Shown in pieces: positions 1-10,928 of a stretch of DNA of 64,000 nt; the stretch's first letter is position 1; every line of letters starts with the position of its first letter. The translations under genes and the position numbers were made by a program. Source of the stretch: Argentina anserina (taxonomy: Eukaryota > Streptophyta > Magnoliopsida > Rosales > Rosaceae). The notes under the pieces are model-generated. The model did not search any database and was not told where the DNA came from. It saw only the letters and a program-made list of their open reading frames with translations. Where the stretch lies: positions 13,039,001 through 13,103,000 of the forward strand of contig NC_065874.1 in the NCBI RefSeq assembly GCF_933775445.1. Reading direction: 5' to 3'.

Positions 1-812
1 GGTACAACAACGTTCATAATAAGCTTCTTCCTAAATTGACCGTTAGATGGGATAACATCCGTCTATTAGACTATAAGAGAGTGGATGATTTCAATCAGGA
101 TATGCTATGCTTGCAATCCGATCTTGGCACCGTTGGTGTCATCAAGACCGACCTAGATCTTCTCAATAAGACATTGGACACGTTTCCAATCAACTATGAG
201 GTTCAAGCTCATACGTACCGCACTCATGTAGAGGAAGGGAACATCCGGTCTTTTGCCGACTTAATGGCACTCTTGGCTAAGAAGGAGAGACATTCTGAGA
301 TTCTTCTCAACAACAACAATAGACCTGTTGGCACTAAAAGAATTTCTACGCCACAATCTAACTATGGGAAAGCTCCTAAGCAAAAGAATCAATCAAGAAA
401 CGCTCCATATCAGCACCAAAGTAACAACTCTCGTGGTGGGAGGCAACAAGGCCGATCTCGGCCTCGGTCCAATACTTGGACCCGTGATGGTGGCGGCGCC
501 GCACCCTCTGGGGGAGGCCGTCCCCGTCCCAAAATTCAAGGAGGCCGTGCGCCTCCTCATGCCTCCACTTCCGGTAATGGCAAGTCTCCATGCTTCAAAT
601 GTGGCTCCTTTAAGCACTTTAATCGCGATTGTCGCGCTAACAAAGAGATGATCAAGGCTTACTCCGCCTACAAGAAGTTTCTACAACCCGAATCGAATCA
701 TGTGGATGAGGACCATGAGATCGAGACTCACCATATCTCCATGAAGCCCGAGCCCCTTGCTTCTAAGGCTAGGCCTCCAGTTGCTACCATGGATACTCCC
801 GACTTTGATTAG
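1..812 (+). CDS. copia gag polyprotein, 5' partial
   Basis: The frame is open from base 3 to the stop at 810-812; upstream codons continue past the window edge, so the true start is not visible. The product would be the capsid/nucleocapsid protein that packages element RNA in virus-like particles. The first part resembles the UBN2/gag domain of copia elements. Near the C-terminus is a CCHC zinc knuckle beginning CFKCGSFKHFNRDC (about 594-635). Just before it lies a Gly/Arg/Pro-rich, GC-rich linker (about 430-580) that is longer and richer in GC than the surrounding gag. Gag ends in its own stop about 970 bp before pol, so gag and pol are separate reading frames here. Confidence 0.75.
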   Translation, partial: YNNVHNKLLPKLTVRWDNIRLLDYKRVDDFNQDMLCLQSDLGTVGVIKTDLDLLNKTLDTFPINYEVQAHTYRTHVEEGNIRSFADLMALLAKKERHSEILLNNNNRPVGTKRISTPQSNYGKAPKQKNQSRNAPYQHQSNNSRGGRQQGRSRPRSNTWTRDGGGAAPSGGGRPRPKIQGGRAPPHASTSGNGKSPCFKCGSFKHFNRDCRANKEMIKAYSAYKKFLQPESNHVDEDHEIETHHISMKPEPLASKARPPVATMDTPDFD

Positions 813-1782
813 TCGTTTTAGCTTCTTTAGTTTTATGATTCAAGTATTGTTATGGCCGACCGCCATTGTTATTTTCATTGACTTTGTAATAGTCTTTTGA
901 TTTTGGAATTAGAAATTCATGTGTGATGTATTAAAGATTGGCATTCAATAAAATTTCTCAATTCTTGCTTACAAGACGATCTCTTTGAGAATTTTATTTA
1001 CCCGACACTTAGCATGATGATCAACGTGTGCAACTCACGTGGTTTTTAAATTGGACGCTTTTGGGTTACATGGGACCCCAATAGCACTATATTGTGAATT
1101 TGGAACTTAAAATTTGGAAAACGAACCTCGGAACGTCGAAACACGACGTCGTTTTGCCCTTGGCCGGACCCGGACACTGTTCCAGCGTTTCCGGCACGTT
1201 TTGCCGGCGTATTCGCCATCTTTCGGCCATTTTCCGCGTTTCCGGCACCGCCACCCGGTTCTTGCCGGCGTCCCCTGTCGGACCTGAAGTTCCGGCCTCC
1301 ATACCGGCCAGTTCCGACCGCCGCCGGCCAGTTTTCCGGCAATCGGTGCCGCCGGTTTTCCAACGAGTTTTTTCGACGATTTTTTTTCCGTCGTTTCTCG
1401 TCATTTTTCCGGCATATTGCAGCAGTCTCTGCTGCCACGTTTTCTTCGTCCAAAATTCACCCGGTTTTGAGTTCTTTTGACATAGTTTTCCGGTTCGTTT
1501 TTCCGGTTTTTCTCCAAGTCCGTTATATGCACTCACCGGTACTCTTTGTGTGCGTTTTCCACACCATTTTTGGATGGTTTCTACCACCCTAGTTTACTGT
1601 TTGGTATTTCACTGCTTCAATACCATGATTTCGAACTCTTTAGTTGAAGAATGTAGTACTATTGCCATGTGATACATTCGATGGGATCGACCTTTGTTCC
1701 GATTCCCATTCTTACAATATCCTACGGCGTATTGTATAGAATTGTTCCCGTGTCGCTGACTCTCTTAATTGTCATTTTGTAG
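813..1782 (+). other. Spacer between gag and pol with CCGGC-rich core
   Basis: No coding sequence is recognisable. Bases 1130-1590 are rich in TTCCGG/CCGGC motifs and open in several frames by composition only. Just before the pol ATG at 1783 the sequence TTTTGTAG resembles a 3' splice acceptor, so pol could be expressed from a spliced subgenomic RNA; that is inference. Confidence 0.5.
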
Positions 1783-3310
1783 ATGTCCCGCGGTGAAATC
1801 GAATGTCTAGCTGATTGCGGAACCACCCACACTGTCCTACGGCACAGACAGTTGTTCATGGATCTAGTGTTTTGGATTTCTTTGATGACTACAATGATTG
1901 GCTCGAAATCCATCATTCAAGGAAGAGGCACAACTTCTTTCATGTTGCCTAATGGTACGACTCTTAACGTCGTAGACGCTCTTTATGCGCCGAAGTCTCC
2001 CCGCACCTTGCTAAGTTTTAAGGACATACGTGCCAATGGTTTTCACCTTGATACTTATGTTGAGAATGGAGAGGAATATCTTTGTGTTACCTCTGAGAAA
2101 GCAGGCCATCGCCGCATCTTAGAGAAGATGAAGAGTCTTGGGAATGGTTGTATCTTACTTCCATTCGGATCTTTGCATCATATGCGGTTGAACGCAACTT
2201 TTGTGATTCAGACTCTTATATGCTTTGGCATGCCCGTCTCGGGCACCCTGGACGTGATATGATGATTAGAATTCTTAAGAATTCACATGGTCATCCATTT
2301 TTCAAGTCCCGGAAGCGATTGGAGGATCACCTCACCCGTGCTCCGCACGGTGAGGCCGTGCCTACCCATGCACCGCATGGTGTGGCCGAGCATGCCTCAC
2401 TCGGCAGCTCCACGGCTTTCATGCCGTCAATGGCGGCATCCCCTCCTTCACAGGAGCTTGTGATGCCTCCCGTGCTTTCAAATGCCTCCATGGCAATTTC
2501 TGATGCCCATCGCTCGTTTTGCAAGCTTGTTCTCTTGCTAAATTTCAAGGAAGTCCTTCTTTTGCTAAGGCTTCAACCGAGAACATTCCATTCTTACAAC
2601 GTATCCAATGTGACATTTGTGGACCTATTCAACCAGAATGCGGACCTTTTCGATATTTTATGGTATTGGTTGATGCATCGACGCGTTGGTCACACGTCGT
2701 TTTGCTATCCACAAGGAATGCTGCATTTGCCAAGTTATTAGCTGAGATCATCAAACTTCGGGCTCACCACCCCGATTATCCTATCAAATCCATTCGTTTG
2801 GATAATGCTGGAGAATTCACCTCCAAAACTTTTGATGATTACTGCATGTCTATTGGGATCGAAGTTGAACATCCCGTTCCTCATGTTCATTCACAGAACG
2901 GTCTAGCAGAGGCTACCATCAAGCGTATTCAGCTTGTTGCTCAGGCAATGGTTATGGGTACTAACCTGCCGGTCTCTGCGTGGGGATATGCAGTGTTGCA
3001 TGCAGCAACACTCATTCATTTCCGACCCGCGGCTAACGAAGCGTTTAGTGCGTACCAGATGGTAACTGGTTACGAACCCAATATTTCACACTTACGCATC
3101 TTTAGTTACGTCGTTTATGTGCCTATTACGCCTCCGCTGCGTACTAAGATGGGTCCTCAGAGACGATTAGGTATCTATGTTGGCTATAATTCCCCAACGA
3201 TTGTCCGCTACTTAGAACTAACCACCGAAGATCTCTTTACTGCAAGATTTGCAGATTGTCACTTTGATGAGACATGCTTCCCGTCGTTAGGTTATCGTGC
3301 TATTAGGTGA
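1783..3310 (+). pseudogene. copia pol, first part: protease, GAG-pre-integrase, integrase
   Basis: The frame opens with ATG at 1783 and soon reads LADCGTTHT, matching the aspartic protease site of copia elements (normally D-S/T-G; here DCG). The GAG-pre-integrase domain follows, with LWHARLGHPG in a shifted frame. A frameshift lies near 2165-2185 and another near 2520. The integrase core then reads from about 2524 to 3310, including DICGPIQP, a central Asp (RLDNAGEF) and the HSQNGLAEATIKR region with the catalytic Glu. A GC-rich, Ala/Pro/His-rich stretch (about 2325-2480) interrupts the pre-integrase region. Not functional as read. Confidence 0.85.
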
Positions 3311-3369
3311 CTGACGAAACGAGTGAGGAAATTACTTTCAGGGTCGTCGAAGTTGCACGCATGAAAGAA

Positions 3370-4010
3370 GGTGAGTAAAATCTCACTTATTTACGAATTG
3401 AGTATGTTGATGTGATTTGTACAAATAATGAGTAGATTATTGTACGTGGTGTGACGTTGAGAATTGTTAAAACGTTTTGTCTTCGGACGTGTTTATGAAA
3501 TATGACATGTATATGATATAATGGATTATATATATATTGTATAAATGGTAAATAAGTACATATATATATAGTTTGCTATATTATATACTGTTAGGATTTC
3601 ATTTGTGATAAATGATCACGGTGGTGATGAGGATTATATGTTGAGCATATTGATGCGATTGGTACAATAATGAGTAGATTATTGTACGTGGTTTCGACGT
3701 GGAGAATTGTTAAAACGTTTTGTCTTCGGACGTGTTTATGAAATATGACATGTATATAATAAAGTGGATTATATATATTGTATAAATGGTAAATATGTAC
3801 ATATATATATATATGTAGTTTGCTATATTATATACTGTTAGGATTTCGGTTGTGAATTATGATCACAGTGGTGATGAGAATTATATATTGAGTGTGTGAT
3901 GAAATTTGTACAATAATGAGTAGATTATTGTACGTGTTTATGTCTTCGGACCAGTCTTCGGACGTGTGTGGCATGTCGGAACCTAGCCTTTGGCCGGGCG
4001 AAAGTTACGA
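3370..4010 (+). repeat. AT-rich tandem repeat block inside copia pol (about 2.3 x 242-246 bp)
   Basis: The landmark AATAATGAGTAGATTATTGT recurs near 3424, 3666 and 3912, giving a period of 242-246 bp. Each unit has the phrase GTCTTCGGACGTGT and a TA-rich stretch. The block ends with ACCTAGCC..GGCCGGGCGA..GTTACGATA..GTTAGAGCTC, and the same phrase in the same order appears at about 9600-9920 in the solo LTR. The copia frame stops at 3310 and resumes near 4018, so this is foreign to pol and probably LTR-derived. Confidence 0.8.
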
Positions 4011-4017
4011 TATAGTT

Positions 4018-6478
4018 AGAGCTCGAGATGGGAATGTTATCATTCCAAATGAACGTTAGGAATTGACGTGGTGTGTCCCCACTATGTCTCATTATGATCC
4101 CCGCACTGCTTAAAGTGAGTTAGAAGTGCAACGCATTATCGACCTCTAGAAAGTCGCGGATTCGATGCCCGATGGCTTTGTAGATATTGCTAAAGTGACG
4201 AGATCAAACATACCCGCTGCGAACGTACCGGCACGGTTGGATGTCCCAAAATACGGGCGTGGAAGACAAGCTCCTGGACCTAGCAACGTTGGCACCGCCC
4301 CTGACAGTGGGACGGAGGCCGGCGGCGGCACCACCGTACGCCGTGGTGTTGCCGGCGCCCCTTGTGGCGACGATGCCGAGATGGCCCGGCATGGAGCAGC
4401 TTCGGCCTCGGCTCCTCAAAGAAAAAGGGGGAGACCGATAAACTCTAGGGATTCAAAACCTAGAAAGAAGCGAACGACTAAGGCACAGCGCATCATCAAC
4501 GATGAATCACCATCGTATGAAGTTGTCTCTGATTACAGCTATGTCCATGAATCAACTCAAGTGTTACCGTGGGACGCTATGGAACCTTGTTTGATGCCAG
4601 AGAACAACGAAATCTCAGTGAACTACACAAGTGAGCAGTCGGTCCGAAACCGAGCCACTACATGCATTGATGACGTTTCGCTTATTCCGTCGCATATGAG
4701 ATCATATCTGAAGATGACGTTGAACCTCGCTCTGTAGCTGAATGCGAACGTAGAGCAGATTGGCCAAAGTGGAAGGAAGCAATCCAGGTAGAACTTGACT
4801 CATTAGCGAAGCGAGAAGTCTTCGGAAAGGTTGAATTGACTCCAAGAGATGTCAAACCTGTTGGACATAAATGGGTCTTCGTTCGTAAGCGTAATGAGAT
4901 GAACGAGATCGTGCGCTATAAGGCAAGACTCGTGGCGCAAGGATTCTCACAACGACCTGGTATTGACTATGAAGAGACTTATTCTCCTGTTATGGACATC
5001 ATTACCTTCCGCTACCTTATTAGTCTGGTAGTGTCCGAAAGACTAAACATGTAGCTTATGGATGTGGTCACAGCTTATCTCTATGGGGATCTTGACGCAG
5101 AGATATACATGAAAGCTCCAGAGGGACTACCTTTACCTCCATCAAGTGCCTCCAAACCACGGAGTGCTCATGCAGTCAGATTACGTCGTTCATTGTACGG
5201 GTTAAAGCAATCAGGAAGAATGTGGTACAATCGGTTGCATCAATACTTGGTGAGAAGGGGTTACAAGAATGATGAACTATGCCCATGCGTGTTCATACGA
5301 AAGACAAATTCTGGATTCGTCATCGTTGTGGTCTACGTTGATGACATGAACATAATCGGTACTCTTGATAAGATTGAAGAGACCGTATTTTAATTGAAAT
5401 CGGAATTTGAGATGAAAGACCTAGGGATGACGAAATTCTATCTCGGCCTTGAGCTTGTGCATATGGCCGACGACATCTTAGTGCATCAGTCAAATTACAC
5501 GCAGAAGATGCTTCGACGTTTCAATATGAATCTATGCAGTCAATTGTCTACTCCCATGGTCGTCCGAAGTCCTTCCGTCCTAAAGAGGATGATGAAGAAG
5601 TTCTTGGTCTTGAAGTTCCATACCTTAGTGTGATTGGGGCACTATTGTATCTTGCTCAATGCACTAGACCGGACATATCTTTCGCAGTGAACTTATTAGC
5701 TAGATTTAGCTCCGCGCCTACGCTACGTCATTGGAATGGAATCAAGCATTTGTTTCGATACTTGAAAGGTTCCCTTGACATGGGATTGTTCTACCCCTAT
5801 TGCAGAGAGAACACCGCCACAGTATCTCCCCACACTACCGCCGTCGCCGACCCCGGCCTTGCCGCCGTACGCCGCAGCGACGCCGCCGGCCGCCATGGCG
5901 TGGAGACCGTGCGCGGTGCCGAGAGCAGCAACCGGTCCCGTGCAGCTCTTTCCCCCGATGCAAAGACTCCAAACAACTTGTTAGTTGGTTATGCCGACGC
6001 AGGGTACCTCTCTGACCCTCACAAGGCTCGTTCTCAAACCGGTTATGTGTTCACCATTGGGAATACGGCGATATCTTGGAGATCCACAAAGCAAATTCTT
6101 ATTGTTACTTCTTCGAATCACGCGGAGATCATCGCTCTCCATGAAGCAGTTAAAGAATGTGTTTGGCTACGATCACTTATTCGCCATATTCGTGATTCTT
6201 GTGGATTAGTCTCTACAACTGATCAACCTACGTGCATTTATGAAGATAATGCTGCTTGCATAGAGCAGACAAAGTTAGGTTTTATCAAGGGAGACAACAC
6301 CAAGCATATTTCGCCTAAGTTCTTCTACAACGTTCAACAACAGAAGTTCTTGAATGTTCAGATCAATCAATTGAGTTCAGAATCCAATGTTGCGGATTTG
6401 TTCACCAAGTCTTTGCCTAAATCTACTTTTGTGAAACATGTGAAGAGCATTGGCACGCGTCGTTTATCGGAACACTAG
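4018..6478 (+). pseudogene. copia pol, second part: reverse transcriptase and RNase H
   Basis: From about 4018 the pol frame resumes (RDGNVIIPNER, then ELTWCVPTMSHYDPRT). Reverse transcriptase motifs follow: GHKWVFVRKR, RYKARLVAQGFSQRPGIDY, MDVVTAYLYGDLD and the catalytic VYVDDMNIIG near 5330. RNase H follows, with LVGYADAGYLSDPHKARS and YEDNAACIEQ, ending ADLFTKSLPKSTF before the stop at 6478. In-frame stops are at 4057, 4111, 4147, 5052 and 5391, and there is a frameshift near 5570. Two GC-rich stretches lie at 4255-4420 and 5800-5960. Non-functional. Confidence 0.88.
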
Positions 6479-6663
6479 AGTTTGGTAGACTTCAGGGGGA
6501 GTCTACATCACATGTTAAGATCCTTAAGTAGTTGGTGCGTTGTGCTCTTTTTCCCTTCGATCAAGCTTTTGTTTTACCCGAGAGGTTTTTGTTTTGCTTG
6601 ACAAGGTTTTTACCGAGGCAACGTTGTGCGCCATGCAACCTAGGCATGCGACACAAGGGGGAG

Positions 6664-6850
6664 TGTTCTGGGAGAATTACTATTCTACCATTGTGTGTGT
6701 CTTAGCCTAATAGGTTTCCCATTAGGAGATAGATTAGTATCTCCGTAATATATTAGGACTCCGAATCCTACGGGATTGTTTTTTTTTGTAAATGCCTATA
6801 TATAGGCCACCATATCATTCAATAATACACAATTATTTCATCCTGCATCA
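6664..6850 (+). repeat. copia 3' LTR, short
   Basis: A purine-rich tract (ACACAAGGGGGAG) ends at 6663 and is followed by TGTTCTGGGAGAATTACT, the usual polypurine tract/LTR start. Within it, TATATATAGGCC near 6789 could be the TATA element and ATTCAATAATACACA a transcript 3' region. The right boundary, placed at a CA near 6847-6850, is approximate. Confidence 0.6.
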
Positions 6851-6876
6851 CACATAATTTTATGTAGGGAACAATG

Positions 6877-7232
6877 GAGGCCAATTATGGAGCAAACGTC
6901 CGCACGGTGCGGATTTGTATGTTCCAGCATCCGGCGACGCACAATGACGGTGTGGATGATGCCGACCGTGCTCCCCCCTCCCGATGCTCCTATTTATGCC
7001 GACCGGAGCTCCATCGCCGGCCACGACGGTCAGAATCTGCAAATTTTCAGAAAATTTTAAGTATGTGGGAAATTTACAGATTCTGGTCACCGTGGGCTGT
7101 GATGGAGCTTCGGCCGACGCAGATAAGAGCGCCAGGAAAGGAGATCACGGTCGGCACTATCCGCGCCGTTATTGTGTGTCGCCTGTCGCCAGAATCACCG
7201 ACGCAATGCAGAAATCTGCTCTCGATCCTCCC
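6877..7232. mobile_element. Foldback element, possibly Mutator-like, 12-bp target duplication
   Basis: Almost the whole 356-bp block is an imperfect inverted repeat centred near 7055. For example GATGCCGACCGTG (6958-6970) pairs with CACGGTCGGCACT (about 7147-7159), and CAGAATCTGCAAATTTTC pairs with GAAATTTACAGATTCTG. It is flanked by exact copies of TAGGGAACAATG at 6865-6876 and 7233-7244. Long terminal inverted repeats plus a target duplication of 9-12 bp fit Mutator-like non-autonomous elements. There is no transposase. The ORFs inside are composition artefacts of the GC-rich arms. Confidence 0.8.
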
Positions 7233-7244
7233 TAGGGAACAATG

Positions 7245-8040
7245 AGCATAAGCTTTGATTTATACTTAATGTTGAAAAGATTTAAAAATGAGAACCTTGC
7301 ATTAGCATGTGGATATGTGATTTGTTCACTGTTAGAAGCCAAAGTGTGGAAAATGCACGCATACCGATAAGCTACGAGGAAATGTGGCTTAGGTTTTTTG
7401 GGGAATATGGTAGCTGGATGAGCTATTCCTCTCGAGGGACTGCTTTCGGTGGAGCATGCAGAAATCCTAGATTGAATTGCCATTAGTTTTAACTTTTATC
7501 ATTGACCAAGGTTTTAACATGGTTGGGACTTGTGATATAAATTTTTTTTTTTTTTGCATATCGGCTTGTGCGTGCAATGATGACTACCCCTAATGTGTTG
7601 CTTGATACTATAGGCCGGTTTCCTTATAATTAATTTGCTTGTTTTAGATAGTTACAGTACAACATCCTTTATGATTTCGTTACATAGATAGGTATTACAT
7701 ACATCACAATGTGTCTCCTTACCAAAGTTAATCGTTTTGCAATTTGGTGTTGTTAGTGTGATTGTTGTAACATATCATATTATATTGGTTAAAATTTGAG
7801 ATGAGCGAAAGAAATTAGATTACCTAAACTCATTCAATATGAGAGGGGTGGTAGATTGAGTTATCTATTTAACAATTTCTATTCAACATCTAAAAGAAAA
7901 ACAAAATGTAGATGAAAGGACAGATTACAAAGTTGGAACAAAAAAATCAACTTGAATTGAGCTGCTTCAAAATTAATCCAAAATCTAAATAAATTAAAGA
8001 CAAAAGGCATCAACACCTAACATTTTTGGGATCCCAAAAC
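7245..8040. other. Intergenic, no gene seen
   Basis: AT-rich DNA between the foldback element and the solo LTR. I see only short T and A runs and no reading frame with protein character. Confidence 0.6.
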
Positions 8041-8705
8041 TTTTCTATAATAACCCGATTTTCGGAGTTAATTTGTAAGGATTCTGTGATATTTTTAAAA
8101 CTTGTTAAGTCATTAAATTGTGTATTTTTTTTCGTTTTATGACTATGTCAAAACGAAACGGAACCGCGACGCGAGAATCGACTTTTACTCCGTCGCTCGT
8201 TTCCGAAAACTTCATTCACGAAAGTTGTAGAGCTCGTTGGTACGAATTCGTGGACACGTCACGCGTTCTAATCAGACGTCGTACATGAAGTTATTAACGA
8301 CAGAAGTTAGTTTCCGATTTTAGAAGAGGGTATAAAAATGGAATTTTGGGATTAGGGTTTCCATTTTCGGAAACCCCTCACCCGCCTCCCCCTCTTTCTC
8401 TCTCTTCTCTCTCTCTCTCCCCGATCTCTCTCTTACATAGAAAACAGCGCCGGCGATCTCACCAGCCGGACCACCGTGGCTCTCACCGCCGGCCTCAAGA
8501 GCTTCACACGGCCCTCCGCATCAGACCTCGAGCTCGACACGCCTCCCCTCGCCGTCGTGAGCTATCGCGCGACAACCTGAAGCTCTGTGACTTCCTTCGC
8601 CGTCCAAGCACGTCGCTGGCGAAACCAGGGCACAAAGACACCACCACCCTCGCCGATCCTTACCACCAAAGCCATCTGCAAGCAAGATTGGAGCGGAATC
8701 GCGCC

Positions 8706-8795
8706 GCCGGTCTCACCCGTCGTGAAATCGACCCCGCCGGTCTCACCCGTCGTGAAATCGACCCCGCCGGTCTCACCCGTCGTGAAATCGACCCC
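8706..8795 (+). repeat. 30-bp tandem repeat, three perfect copies
   Basis: The unit begins GCCGGTCTCACCCGTCGTG and is repeated three times without change inside the GC-rich part of the solo LTR. The frame reads as three copies of GLTRREIDPA, but no protein is likely. Confidence 0.9.
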
Positions 8796-9200
8796 GCCGG
8801 CACCTCAAGCTCCTCCGGAGATTCCCGGCCGTCCTAGGGCTTCAAATAGGTATGGTAACACATTTGGATGATTAATAAGAGTGTTTGTGTGTTGTTTGGG
8901 AGAATTTTGTAGATGAATTATGGTGAATCGGAGGAGGAGGGGAAAGTCGCACTGTCGCCTTAGGCAGCGCGTGAGGGAAGGTGAGGGGCGTAAGAGGCGG
9001 CCTTGGGCCGTGGGAGGGGAGGAAGGAAGGAAACGTTTTGGGCGGCGGTGGGCAAGCCACGCACGCCGGTTTGAGCGGCGCTGCCATTGTGGGGAGGCGC
9101 GTGAGCGCCACGCGCCGCCACGGGCGGCGGCGCGTGAATAGTGATTTTTAAACAGTAATTTTTGTAAAAAGTGATTTTGTACAATAATTGTAAAAAATAA

Positions 9201-9310
9201 ATTACGTACAGTAAATGTAAAAGTAATTTACGTACAATAAAATGTAAATGTAATTTACGTACAATAAATGTAAATGTAATTTACGTACAATAAACTGTAA
9301 AAATAATTTC
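9201..9310 (+). repeat. 26-27-bp AT-rich tandem repeats
   Basis: GTAATTTACGTACAATAAA recurs at about 9223, 9250 and 9276 with a diverged fourth copy at the left. The array lies in the solo LTR and is rich in TACGTA. Confidence 0.75.
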
Positions 9311-10538
9311 TAAAAGGTAAATAAGTGATTTATATTTACTGACAGTATTTACTATTTAGTACATTGATGTACATTAATACGTAAACAATACATATATGAA
9401 AAGAAATACGTAGACAATACATATTTGAATACTGATACATGAATAATAATTACGTGAACTGTAATTTCGTAAAAACCAGAAATTGCTGAACAGTAAACCA
9501 TTATTACTGTTTCGGCATTTGAGGTTTTACGTAACGCTTCTAAAATCACTTTTCATCTATTCTAGGTGATCTACCCTTAGCGGAGATTCATAATTACACT
9601 TAAATAAAAAGATTGAACTATGATATGTATATGATATGGTGGGTTGTGTATGTGTATAATTGGTAAAATCGGTACATATATATGGGTTGCTATATTATAT
9701 AATGTCATATTGCCGTTTGCAAATAAGTTCATTTATAGCATTGATATTTATTTATTTGAGCATGCCACTTTGAATTGTACAATAACATGTGATGATTGTT
9801 TTGTACGTGGTATTAACTTGAGTTATGTTAAAACGTTTTTGTTGTCTTCGGACGTGTTGGTATGTCAGAACCTAGCCTTGGCCGGGCGACAGTTACGATA
9901 CAGTTAGAGCTCTAGTATGTCTGCCGGTGTACTGTCATGAGAGGTAACATATGGGTTACCGGCTTGTGAGTACCCATATTTTTGAGATTTTTGGGTGACA
10001 GATGGGTTGCTTAATGCCCGACGGCGTACTGCATGAGTGGTAACGGATGAGTACCTGTGTCTCATGAGTACCCGTATTATAAATGTAATTGGGTAAACAG
10101 ATGGGTTTCCTGATTTCTCATGAGCACTTATATTTTTAAATATTATTGGACAACTAGATGAGCCGTCCTTTGACTCATGAATACATTTATAATTGGATGT
10201 TTCAATATTTATTCTCGTATTACTATGAATGTTATCTTGTTGTTTTACTCATACTAGCTGCAAAGCTTACCGCGGAATCAACGGACAACTCTGAAGACTT
10301 CGAAGTTGTCTTATTTCATCTTGTGGTGAGGATTGAGAGGATTTTTATATTTTCATTTGATATAATGTTTGAATTATAAATTTGGTTGGTAATAATCAAT
10401 TTGACTGAGTTGTACCATGAACTCAGTAATGATCCACTGTGATGATAAAATGATTTCGATTTATTGAGATTAATTTAGAGTTTTTCATGGCTTCAAATTC
10501 GAGTTTCATACTTAAAATTTTGGGGCCGTGACATTTTC

Positions 10539-10928
10539 TTTCTTTGGAAACATGAATTTGTTTTCAACCTGGCTTAATCTGATATATTTTTAGAAGTGAA
10601 CTCATTCTGATTCACGCCCTGATTCACTTGAAGTCTTGAACAAGGATTTATAGGGATTTGTTCGCCTTTCAGTACTGACATGTCTGATTGAGTACACACT
10701 TGTGCAGTTCAGTTAAAGAAATGAGTGGATAATAACTGGAGGGCAATCTGGTCCTTCGAAAAGATTGTCAATTTCCTCTTTCCCTTCAACACCTAACTCA
10801 ATAAACTCATCACTCTCCTCACCACCTCTCCAATTATTGTGCCTTTCATGAAACAAAAACACATATCTCTGCTGCACTCCTGCTCTGAATAAAAACACCC
10901 CCTCCCTTGATCACAAAACATCACCAAT
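10539..10928 (+). promoter_or_regulatory. CNGC4 upstream region
   Basis: Only 390 bp separate the end of the solo LTR target duplication from the CNGC4 start codon, so any promoter elements farther away are inside the LTR. I see no convincing TATA box. The 80 bp before the ATG are CT- and A-rich, as expected of a plant 5' leader. Confidence 0.35.

Larger units (their letters stand above)
1..6850 (+). mobile_element. Decayed Ty1/copia LTR retrotransposon, 5' end outside window
   Basis: The order gag, protease, GAG-pre-integrase, integrase, reverse transcriptase, RNase H, polypurine tract, 3' LTR is visible left to right, which is the Ty1/copia order. The 5' LTR and the start of gag lie left of base 1. 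The gag frame is open, but pol carries at least five in-frame stops and several frameshifts, so the element cannot be autonomous. A 600-bp AT-rich block interrupts pol between integrase and reverse transcriptase. The 3' end around 6850 is uncertain because the matching 5' LTR is not in the window. Confidence 0.9.
8046..10533 (+). mobile_element. Solo LTR, 2.5 kb, TTTTC target duplication
   Basis: The block starts TATAATAACCCGATTTTCGG and ends GGGGCCGTGACA, consistent with a decayed TG...CA LTR whose first dinucleotide has mutated to TA. TTTTC flanks it directly at 8041-8045 and 10534-10538. A TATA-like GGGTATAAAAATGG lies at about 8328-8341, followed by a GC-rich transcribed-type leader with CT runs, so the orientation is probably +. 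There is no internal coding sequence, so this is best read as the product of recombination between two LTRs. Its 9600-9920 portion matches the block inserted in the copia element at 3370-4010. Confidence 0.8.

Noticed and set aside
1046..1587. Overlapping open frames on both strands in the CCGGC-rich copia spacer
   Set aside because: Open in several frames at once because of base composition; Arg/Lys- or Pro/Ser-rich with no domain, and inside a retrotransposon spacer.
6874..7245. 123-codon frame after the copia LTR
   Set aside because: It crosses both arms of the foldback element and reads through the hairpin; no protein similarity.
8706..8795. Possible CRISPR-like array
   Set aside because: The three copies are directly adjacent with no spacers, in a plant LTR.
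8346..8837. 163-codon frame with GLTRREIDPA repeats
   Set aside because: Lies in the transcribed leader of the solo LTR; the repeats are DNA-level 30-bp copies and the rest is CT-rich composition.
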